NCBI GenBank assembly: GCA_003150175.1
Contig: QAKZ01000008.1
Span: 1 to 28,772, forward strand
Source of the DNA: Coriobacteriia bacterium
GTDB taxonomy: Bacteria; Actinomycetota; Coriobacteriia; Coriobacteriales; Atopobiaceae
Length of the DNA stretch: 28,772 nt
Direction: 5' to 3'
A program made the translations under genes and the position numbers. The first letter of the stretch is position 1. The number at the start of each line of letters is the position of its first letter. Shown one piece after another: positions 1 through 6,282 of the stretch. The notes beneath the pieces are model-generated. The model was given only the letters and a program-made list of their open reading frames with translations, had not been told where the DNA came from and did not search any database.

Positions 1-1364
1 GCGTCGTCGGGGACGCGGCCGCCCTCGACGACCCTGAGCGCCGCCTCGCAGGCCGCCGCGAACCCCGACGCGCCGCTCGCCCGCCCGATCGCCCTGAGGG
101 CCCTGCGCCTCCCGGCCGCGTCCATGCGGTCGATGCCGTCGACGAGGCCGGCCGGCATGTCCCTCCTGATCGTCGACTCGCCGAACGCGCGCGGCCTGGC
201 GACGAGCGCCGGCACGAGCGAGGCCGGGTTGCGCACGGCCGGCCCCTCGCCGAACGCCCTGGGCAGCACGGCCACCCTGCGCCCGCGGTCGGCGAGGATC
301 TCCACCGTGCCGGCCCGCAGCCCGACCAGCAGCCTCCTGTCGTGCCAGGCCGGCCCGGCCACGTACTCGCGGCCCGCCGCCGTGACGTAGCCCCGCTTGT
401 CGGCCTTGGCCGGCACCCACCGCACCGCGTCGAAGGGGACGCCGGGCAGCGCGCGCATCTCGGCGAGGTCGTCGGCGAGGGCCTCGGGCGTCGGCCTGCC
501 GTCGCGGGCGCGCGAGGCGGCGTTGAGCCCGGCGCACCCCGCGGCGAGGTGGCGGTTGAGCTCCTCCATCGACCCGAAGGACGGGACCGGGACCAAGAGG
601 TTGCGCCGCAGGAACCCCACGGCGTTCTCGACGGAGCCCTTCTCGTTGCCGGAGTAGGGGTTGCAGTACCTGGCCTCGAAGCGGTAGTGGGCCCTGAACT
701 GCGAGAACAGCCTCGACTCGGTGACCTCGCCGCGGACCATCCTGCCCGCCTCGGTGGCGTTGTCGAGGACCATCACCCTGGGGGCGCGCCCCCAGCGCCC
801 GAATATCTCGGCCAGCCCCGCGCACATGCACTCAGACGCCTGCGAGCGCGCCGCGACGCACTGGCGGTCGTTCGAGCGCGGCGGCGTCGCCGTCAGCAGC
901 TTGAGGTCGAGCTCCTCGCCGGCGATGACGGCGCGGAAGTTGCCGTAGTCGGCCTGGCAGGTCCCCGCCGGCCACTCGAGCTCCAGGTAGCCCTCGCCGC
1001 CGCCCGCCGGCCGCGCCTGCCGCCAGTCGAGCACGAACCTGCGGACCGTCGAGTAGGACCCCTCGTAGCCCCGCTCGTCGACGAGCCTGTCGAAGACCCT
1101 CTTGGCGGTGTGGCGCTGCTTGCGGGGCGCCCCGAGGTCGGCCTCGAGCACCGACTCGACCCAGGTCTCGTGGCCCTCGAGCGCGGGCCTCCGCCGCCGC
1201 TCGGGCAGCGGGGGCTCCGGCGACATGTCCTCCATGTCGGCGTACTTCGCGACGGTGTTGCGGCTCACCCGCAGCCTCTTCGCGATCTCCGCCCTCGGCA
1301 CGCCGTCGGCGTCCATCGAGCGTATATCATTCCTTACGTCCAGGGGCACGGTCATCTCCTCCAT
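1..1364 (-). CDS. istA: IS21-family transposase IstA (partial at the 3' end)
   Basis: This is the DDE transposase of an IS21-type element; it cuts and joins the element ends together with the IstB ATPase, which lies outside the window. Reading from ATG at 1364, an N-terminal helix-turn-helix is seen (RAEIAKRLRVSRNTVAKY, residues about 21-38). The RNase H-like core follows with D139 (CQADYGNF), D201 (VMVLDNATEA) and E246 (GSVENAVGF), a spacing typical of the family. Further on comes the Mu-transposase-like C-terminal region (GREYVAGPAWHDRRLLVG). About 454 codons are visible and no stop occurs before the window edge. The start could also be the in-frame ATG at 1355; GGAAGG lies directly against the first and GGAGGAG directly against the second. 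The frame is uninterrupted, so the element may still be active. Confidence 0.88.
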   Translation of the reverse strand, partial: MEEMTVPLDVRNDIRSMDADGVPRAEIAKRLRVSRNTVAKYADMEDMSPEPPLPERRRRPALEGHETWVESVLEADLGAPRKQRHTAKRVFDRLVDERGYEGSYSTVRRFVLDWRQARPAGGGEGYLELEWPAGTCQADYGNFRAVIAGEELDLKLLTATPPRSNDRQCVAARSQASECMCAGLAEIFGRWGRAPRVMVLDNATEAGRMVRGEVTESRLFSQFRAHYRFEARYCNPYSGNEKGSVENAVGFLRRNLLVPVPSFGSMEELNRHLAAGCAGLNAASRARDGRPTPEALADDLAEMRALPGVPFDAVRWVPAKADKRGYVTAAGREYVAGPAWHDRRLLVGLRAGTVEILADRGRRVAVLPRAFGEGPAVRNPASLVPALVARPRAFGESTIRRDMPAGLVDGIDRMDAAGRRRALRAIGRASGASGFAAACEAALRVVEGGRVPDD

Positions 1365-1530
1365 CCTTCCCGGGCGGGCTCGCCAAAGTTGCCGCCCGGG
1401 GAAACCATACGGCGAGGGCCGCGCCCCTGGCCCCGGGACGCGACCCGCTTGATCAAACTGCTCAATTATTCGTGACCACGGTGCTCAGAAAACCGTGACC
1501 ACGAGGACCAATTCTTAGTGAACATCAACA
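1..1530 (-). mobile_element. IS21-family insertion sequence, right part (istA end)
   Basis: The element contains the istA transposase gene and runs off the left edge, where istB and the other terminus would lie. Its upstream end is marked by related short repeats, as is usual in IS21 elements. CGTGACCACG occurs at 1471-1480 and 1494-1503, and CAATTATTCGTGACCA near 1463 resembles CAATTCTTAGTGAACA near 1509. Read from the outside the end begins TGTTGATGTTCACTAAG, with the terminal TG typical of the family. Beyond it, sequence resumes inside an IS256-type transposase frame, so this element landed in an older IS. The exact boundary (about 1530) is inferred because the second end is not in the window. 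Confidence 0.8.
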
Positions 1531-1852
1531 CCTCCCGCCGTCGCACCGCAAGCGCCTGCGCGCCGACAACGTGCAGGAGCGGGCGAACAGGGAGATAAAG
1601 CGCAGACCGCGCGTGGTGCAGGTGTTCCCCCCGACGGCATCGCCGGCGAGGCTCGCCGGCGCGGTCATGTGCGAGCAGGACGAGATATGGCAGGGGTCCA
1701 GGTACTTCTCGGGGGCGGGGATGAACGAGCTCTACGACGAGGGGCGCGGGCGCGGAACCGACGGGAAGGTCGACTGGGCGCGGCTCGAGGCCGAGGCCAG
1801 GAAGATGCTCGAGCCCGGCCTCGAGCCTGCGGGCAGGGTCGAGGCGGCATAG
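1531..1852 (+). pseudogene. IS256-family (mutator-type) transposase, C-terminal remnant
   Basis: The reading frame entering from the IS21 end gives the end of an IS256-type transposase. It reads LPPSHRKRLRADNVQERANR, followed by a basic IKRRPRVVQVFP block and the hallmark AVMCEQDEIWQGSRYF, ending at TAG 1850-1852. Normal members are about 390-410 residues; only about 106 codons remain. The N-terminal part with the catalytic D, D and E is absent and was presumably separated by the IS21 insertion, so it may lie beyond the left edge. The apparent GTG start at 1571 is internal to the protein, not a genuine start. Confidence 0.85.
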
Positions 1853-1904
1853 GATATCAAACGTATTCCAGGTTCCCGGGCGCCGGGCAGACTCGCTTCG
1901 GATC

Positions 1905-1936
1905 GGGCGCTACATCAACTTTCCCGACACTACCGG
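1905..1936. repeat. Right terminal inverted repeat of the IS256-family element
   Basis: About 60 bp after the transposase stop lies the stretch AACTTTCCCGACACTACC. Read inwards it is GGTAGTGTCGGGAAAGTT, the kind of end found on IS256-family elements. The integrase frame on the minus strand breaks exactly here, which fixes the junction near 1934-1936. The partner repeat is not in the window, so target duplication cannot be examined. Confidence 0.6.
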
Positions 1937-2913
1937 CTCAGCCCCTGGGGGCTCTTCCACGTTCTGCTGGTCGTGGGGCCGATGACGAAGAGGCCGTCCG
2001 ACCAGTCCGCGCCAAGCTCCTCGCATTCCGACCTCATGGCGTCCCCGCGAAGCAACAGGACCTCCTTGAGGCTGCCGCCGAACGGTATCGCCCTCACTGA
2101 CGTCGCCGTCTTGGGCGAAGCGAGCTCGTAATGGCCCCGGACCCGCGTGAGGGCGTGGCTGACGTGGATGACGCTGGACTCCAGGTCGACGTCCTGCCAG
2201 CGCAGGGCGCATATCTCGCCGACTCGCATGCCGGTCTTCAGCGCGATGGACGCGCCGGTGGCGAGCGGCGTGCTGCCGAGGCCGTCCAGGGAGTGGCGGA
2301 GGCGGGAGATCTCGGACGGCGGGAGCGCGTTGATGGGCTTGCCTCTCCGCCTTGGCGCCTCCACGAGGTCGAACGGATTGCTGCTGATGTCACCGAGCTT
2401 TCGAGCCCGGGCAAAGACCTGCTTGAGGAAGACGTGGGTGTGCGAGAGGATCGTGGGGGCCATTCCGTCGCTGGCGAGGTCCTGCTCCCAGCGCGTGATG
2501 TCCTCATGTCCCACGTCGCCCATTTGCTTCGCGCCGAGATCGGTGCCTATGAGGTGCCTCAGGTGCGAGCGGTAGCCCCGCGTCGTCACGTCCTTGACCG
2601 TCCCGGATCGCTCCTTGTTGCATATGTAGTCCCTTACGTAGTCGGAGACCGGCAACGTGGATGCGGGGACTATCTGCTCGGCGGCGTCCTGGGCGATGAG
2701 CTTGTTGCGCCAGTCGCGTAGCACGGTCTCAGCCAGGGACTTGCCGCGGTTGTCCCGGGTCGCCTTGTCTGCGCCGCGCTCAGTTCTGTCTTCATAGCAG
2801 CGGACTCCGGTGTTTTTTACAAGGCGCTTTTGGTTGCCGTCTTCCTGCCAGTTGATGACTGCGCGCCAGGTGTTTCCGTGCTTGGTCACGTAACCGCTTG
2901 AGTAGTTCCGCAT
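1930..2913 (-). pseudogene. Tyrosine-type phage/ICE integrase, truncated by an IS256-type insertion
   Basis: This was a site-specific recombinase of the tyrosine family. From ATG 2911-2913 (MRNYSSGYVTKHGNTWRAV, with GAGGGCG upstream) there is an N-terminal arm-binding region. It is followed by the SAM-like core-binding domain (YVRDYICNK through SSNPFDLVEAP) and the first half of the catalytic domain with the box I arginine (KTGMRVGEICALRW) and the beta-strand lysine region (ASPKTATSVRAIPF). The frame then runs into the IS256 terminal repeat and stops at 1930, shortly after LFVIGPTTSRTW. The HxxR motif and nucleophilic tyrosine are missing, so it cannot be catalytically active. The frame is also open upstream to 3129, but that extension only translates the tRNA-like attachment site. 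The element it mobilised presumably extended leftward. Confidence 0.85.
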
Positions 2914-3084
2914 CGTTTCGCCCTCGTGGTCTTGGAATGGTCCTACTTTGGTCCTATCGACCATAGGGCAGGCGGAATGCGGGCGGACGGGGGTTTCTCC
3001 CTTTTCCTCTATTTGCCTGTTGAGAAGGGGTGGCCGAGACGAGCGTTTCTTTGCATTCCCGTCTGGTTCGCCAACTTGAGGTCC

Positions 3085-3128
3085 CTCATAACCCGAAAGT
3101 CGTAGGTTCAAATCCTGCCCCTCGACCA
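3085..3128 (+). other. tRNA 3'-half, probable attachment-site remnant (initiator-tRNA-like, CAT anticodon loop)
   Basis: The sequence reads as an anticodon loop CTCATAA (CAT at 3087-3089), its 3' stem CCCGA, a variable loop, a T arm (GTAGG-TTCAAAT-CCTGC) and an acceptor strand ending in CCA. It most resembles initiator tRNA-Met. No matching 5' half precedes it: the bases before the anticodon loop do not pair with CCCGA. The 3' end is one base short of the usual 16 between T loop and CCA. This is the expected leftover when an element integrates into a tRNA 3' end, and the truncated integrase gene lies right beside it. Confidence 0.65.
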
Positions 3129-3139
3129 TAAATTGCCTG

Positions 3140-3169
3140 GTAGGGACCCGAGAGGGTCCCTACTTTTTT
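3140..3169 (+). terminator. Rho-independent terminator downstream of the tRNA remnant
   Basis: A perfect 10-bp stem GTAGGGACCC / GGGTCCCTAC with a GAGA tetraloop is followed by six T. The orientation matches the tRNA remnant, so this is probably the original terminator of the tRNA gene that was split by integration. Confidence 0.9.
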
Positions 3170-3215
3170 GCCGGTGTACTATCGGTGTACTACGGATTCG
3201 GCCCCCGCGCTTCGA

Positions 3216-3425
3216 TCACGACTTGTCGGGGATCGCGCAGGCGATGAGCCCCAGAATAATCGGCGTGGCAAAGACGCCGATGAAATAAAAAGGCCAGCGC
3301 TTCTGGACGGGGTAGCCCTTCATCTGGATGATGTCCACTAGGTAGCGGATCGAGCCGAAGTACGCTGCGAGGACGGCAGCGTAGAACGCTATGAGGATAA
3401 CGGTGGGAATAACAGTGCTTTGCAT
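3216..3425 (-). CDS. Small two-helix membrane protein, unknown function
   Basis: The protein has 69 residues from ATG 3423-3425 and is not recognised as a named family. It shows a hydrophobic N-terminal segment (VIPTVILIAFYAAVLAAYF) and a second one (FYFIGVFATPIILGLIACAI). The linker between them contains a short basic stretch (MKGYPVQKRW), consistent with two transmembrane helices joined by a cytoplasmic loop. The ATG is preferred over an in-frame GTG at 3434 because AGAAGG lies 9 bases before the ATG but directly abuts the GTG. It stands alone, facing the tRNA-remnant terminator, with a divergent acetyltransferase beyond about 265 bp of non-coding sequence. Confidence 0.65.
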   Translation of the reverse strand: MQSTVIPTVILIAFYAAVLAAYFGSIRYLVDIIQMKGYPVQKRWPFYFIGVFATPIILGLIACAIPDKS

Positions 3426-3690
3426 GGTTGCCACCCTTCTATGGTTGGGTAAATATGGCGGCGTTGGGTACAGAACCTTTCACCAGTTGTTTGATTTGAA
3501 GAAGCCCGCATAAATAATACCTGCGGTTTTGCGCGGCGAGTGAGAAAAACAAACGCATGGTGATAGGTCTAGCCCCCCCGGCGCGGATCGCTGCCGACCG
3601 CCGCCCACGACCGACCGCGCTTCTTGCCGCCGCACTTGCCCTCGCCATAAGGGATAATCGCGTCACCCACCCAACCGAAGGGACCTCCGC

Positions 3691-4134
3691 ATGAAGATAA
3701 CCGAGCCGAACGACCGCCCTCGGGAGCTCATCGACCAGCTGGTGGGCGTATGGGAGTGCTCGGTGCGCGTCTCGCACGGTTTCCTGTCCGGCGCGGACGT
3801 CGAGAGGATCAAAGGCTACGTTCCCCAGGCGATCCTCGGCGTGGAGCACCTGGTCGTCGCCTATGACGCTGCCCGCCCGCTCGCGTTTCTCGGCGCGAAC
3901 GGCCCGATGCTCGAGATGCTGTTCGTCGACGCCGGTCTGCGCGGGCATGGGATCGGCAGCGCCCTGCTGCGGCACGGCATCGACGCGCTCGGCGTCCGCG
4001 AGCTCACGGTGAACGAGCAGAACCCGACGGCGGTCGCTTTCTACGAGGCCCGCGGGTTCCGAACGGTCGAGCGCCTCGAGACCGACGACCAGGGTGAGCC
4101 GTACCCGCTGCTGCGCATGGAGCTCGTGCGGTAG
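3691..4134 (+). CDS. GNAT-family N-acetyltransferase, YjaB-like
   Basis: This 147-residue protein transfers an acetyl group from acetyl-CoA to an unidentified amine. The acetyl-CoA pyrophosphate loop is clear (LRGHGIGSALLRHGI, matching R/QxxGxG/A). It is preceded by the strand carrying MLEMLFVDAGLRG and followed by NEQNPTAVAFYEARGF, the typical end of the GNAT fold. Length and landmarks (SHGFLS, NEQN, PYPLL near the C-terminus) closely resemble E. coli YjaB. The substrate cannot be told from sequence. The gene is preceded by AAGGGACC and appears monocistronic. The kinase remnant downstream begins directly after its stop in the same frame, suggesting a deletion end-point at or near this gene's 3' end. 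Confidence 0.85.
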   Translation: MKITEPNDRPRELIDQLVGVWECSVRVSHGFLSGADVERIKGYVPQAILGVEHLVVAYDAARPLAFLGANGPMLEMLFVDAGLRGHGIGSALLRHGIDALGVRELTVNEQNPTAVAFYEARGFRTVERLETDDQGEPYPLLRMELVR

Positions 4135-5096
4135 TTTTCCGCGGATGTAGCCGCCTCGTCGGCGAAGGCACCCCGCTCCATCGCACGGACCGGGGCCATG
4201 CCCTATGACATCGCGTACCGGATTCGGACCAAGTCGGGCCGCTACGTCTGGGTGCGCGACGCCGCGAAGTTCCGCCGCGACAAGAACAGCCTCGCCCACA
4301 CCGCCATCGGCGTCTTCGTGGATATCGACGACACGGTCGCCGCAGAAAAGAAGCACCAGGAGGAGCTCGAGGCCGCGCTCGCCAAGGCGGACCGCGCGGC
4401 GCGGGCGAGGACCGACTTCCTCCGCCGCATAAGCCACGACATGCGCACGCCCCTGAACGGCATTCTCGGCCTGCTCAGGATCAGCTGCGACCACCCTGAC
4501 GACGCGGAGCTCGCCCGCGCGAGCCGCCAAAAGATGGAGACCGCGGCGCGCTCCACCTGCGCCAGATATTTATCAATATCTATAGCAACTGCATCAAGTA
4601 CAACCGTCCCAGCGGCAAGATCACGACCACCTTCGACGACTGGTTCGACGAGAACGGCAGAGCGGTCTGCCGCTGGACCATCGCGGACACGGGGATCGGC
4701 ATGAGCTCGGAGTTCCTCGCGCGCATCTTCGAGCCGTTCACCCAGGAATCGCCGGGCGCGCGCAGCTCTTACGAGGGCACGGGCCTCGGCATGTCCATCG
4801 CAAAGAAGCTCGTCGACGCCATGGGCGGCACCATCGAGGTTTCGAGCCGGGTCGGGGAGGGCTCGACCTTCCAGATCACGATCCCGTTCGAGGTCGCGCA
4901 GGCGCCCGGCGGCGAGGGCGCGGGGGACGGGCTTCTTTGTGCGGACGGAGGCGCTGGGAGCGACGCGCGTGCCGCAAAGAAGCCCGCCCAGCCGCAGGTC
5001 GACCTCGCCGGCATGAACCTGCTCATGGCCGAGGACAATGAGCTCAACGCTGAGATCGCGTCCACGTTCCGCGGGCGAGCCGTGCCGGCCCGCTGA
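4135..5096 (+). pseudogene. Hybrid sensor histidine kinase, decayed (truncated at both ends, with an internal deletion/frameshift)
   Basis: Pieces of a PAS-containing hybrid kinase occur in order but in two frames. From ATG 4198 comes the end of a PAS/PAC domain (YRIRTKSGRYVWVRDAAKF), a coiled-coil linker, and the HisKA dimerisation helix with the phospho-accepting histidine (RRISHDMRTPLNGILGLL). At about 4549-4557 the frame shifts and roughly 60-70 residues usual for the family are missing. The second frame then gives the N box (INIYSNCIKYN), DTGIGM, FEPFTQE and GTGLGMSIAKKLV of the ATP-binding domain. After a linker, the start of a receiver domain (NLLMAEDNELNAEIA) ends in an unrelated tail before the phospho-acceptor aspartate. 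The sensor N-terminus is gone. It cannot act as a kinase. Confidence 0.85.
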
Positions 5097-5138
5097 ACCA
5101 ACCCGAGCATCCACCAAAGCATCCAAGGAGAAAACGCC

Positions 5139-5751
5139 ATGAACGACCGTCCTCGTCGCGAGATCCGGCCTGCCGACGGCCGGCGGGACCTCAGCACTAA
5201 TTCCCCTTGCCCTCGGGCTGTTCTGCGCGGCGCTGCTCATGCACAACAACCTCAGCACGAGCCGCGTCATGCGGGTCGCGGGCACCCGCGTCCTGGTCGT
5301 GGTGGCCGTCTTGCTCTTCCTCGTCCCGACGAGCGTGTGGGTCACCGAGCGCGTCGGCTCCATGTACCAGTCGTCGATCGAGCAGGCGGAGACCGACGCG
5401 GCGGCGAACCAGGACCAAGGCCAGGACCAGGTGCCCGAGGGCGAGAAGAACGAGAACAAAGGCTTCCTGGATTCCCTGATCGACATGGTGACCGATGCGG
5501 GCGAGGCTCTGGCCAACGGGGCCCAATCCATCACCGACAGCGTCGTTGCGCGGGTCAACAACCTCATCGAGGGCGCGGTGGTGATGATCGTCACCTCGTG
5601 CGTGATCCCGCTTCTGGTGCTGGTCGCCTTCCTGTGGCTGGGGCACGCGCTGCTGGGGATCGACGTCTCTGCGCCGGCGGACGCGCTTAGGCGACAGATG
5701 GAGAAGCCGATGCACCGGCCGACGCTCGGGCCGCGCGGGTCGAAGCGGTAG
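5139..5751 (+). CDS. Membrane protein of unknown function, probable frameshift at its start
   Basis: The continuous frame from ATG 5239 gives 170 residues: a transmembrane helix (VLVVVAVLLFLVPTSVWV), a polar acidic region with QDQGQDQVPEGEKNENK, an amphipathic helix (residues about 75-108) and a second helix (VVMIVTSCVIPLLVLVAFLW) with a basic tail. The same frame stays open upstream of 5239 back to 5143 and encodes another hydrophobic segment (ALIPLALGLFCAALLM). A good ribosome site (AAGGAG, 8 bases before) points to ATG 5139. From there the frame is off by one base: removing one A of the AA at 5141-5143 would give MTTVLVARSGLPTAGG joined to the rest, adding a third transmembrane segment. 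Either translation starts at 5239 or the gene is freshly broken. Function unknown; an LPTAGG string lies before the first helix. Confidence 0.5.
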
Positions 5752-5848
5752 GGGCTGCGGGACCTGCTGGGGCGCGGCGGGCCGGGCTCGCCGAGACACT
5801 GCCCGCATGTCTGCTCTGCGGGCGCTGCGCGCTGGGCAGCGCCGGGCG

Positions 5849-6100
5849 TCAGGCCTTCGCCTCGGGGTCGACGCCCCACTCGGCGCAGATGCGCGACCAG
5901 TCGTCGTCGGACGCGGGCGTGGGAGCGGTCGCGGGTGTGGGCGCTGGTCTGCCCCTGAACCGCTTGCGCGCGGGCGCGGGGGCGGGGTCCTGCTCGTCAA
6001 GAAGCGCCACGAGCTCCTCGAGGCTCAGGTCATCGAAGCGCCCCGGGCCCTTCTTGCCCGGGGTCGCGCCTGAGGCTATGTCGACGCTCTTTGTGCTCAT
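5849..6100 (-). CDS. Small acidic/Pro-Ala-rich protein, unknown function
   Basis: This 83-residue protein runs from ATG 6098-6100, which has GAGGGGG about 6 bases upstream. It has no recognised domain. It contains a short helix-forming segment (FDDLSLEELVALLDEQD), a basic patch (ARKRFRGRP), a proline-threonine-alanine linker, and a C-terminal segment (DDDWSRICAEWGVD) that could be a second small helix. No signal peptide or membrane segment is visible, so it is probably cytosolic. It follows the yfhO-like gene on the same strand after about 180 bp, so co-transcription is possible but not shown. The frame remains open further upstream but without a ribosome site. Confidence 0.6.
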   Translation of the reverse strand: MSTKSVDIASGATPGKKGPGRFDDLSLEELVALLDEQDPAPAPARKRFRGRPAPTPATAPTPASDDDWSRICAEWGVDPEAKA

Positions 6101-6282
6101 GGGACCCCCTCGCTCGGAGCATACCTGATGCATCGCATCGCGGCCGCAGCACTTCCGCGAGCGGGCGGCGAGCAAGGGGAACGGAGGCACTGGGCCAGCT
6201 CGTTTTCAGGGGAGAGGCCTCGGAGGCGGTCGAGCCTCGCAGCGATGCCCTCACCGGGGCTATTGCGGCGGCGGCCGGCCTG

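Noticed and set aside
342..1475. 377-codon plus-strand open frame at the left edge
   Set aside because: It is the antisense shadow of the IS21 transposase, whose DDE residues and helix-turn-helix are clear on the minus strand.
3040..3128. A complete tRNA gene
   Set aside because: No 5' acceptor strand, D arm or 5' anticodon stem pairs with the 3' half; only the 3' portion is present.
2914..3129. N-terminal extension of the integrase frame through the tRNA-like segment
   Set aside because: Its first codons translate the tRNA 3' half in reverse, a known artefact next to attachment sites. A ribosome site and a typical integrase start occur at 2913.
3439..4530. 363-codon minus-strand open frame
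   Set aside because: It lies antisense to the YjaB-like acetyltransferase and kinase remnant, has no ribosome site and shows no domain.
4242..5879. 545-codon minus-strand open frame
   Set aside because: It is antisense to recognisable kinase domains and the membrane protein; its composition is Arg/Ser/Pro-rich as expected from a shadow frame in GC-rich DNA.
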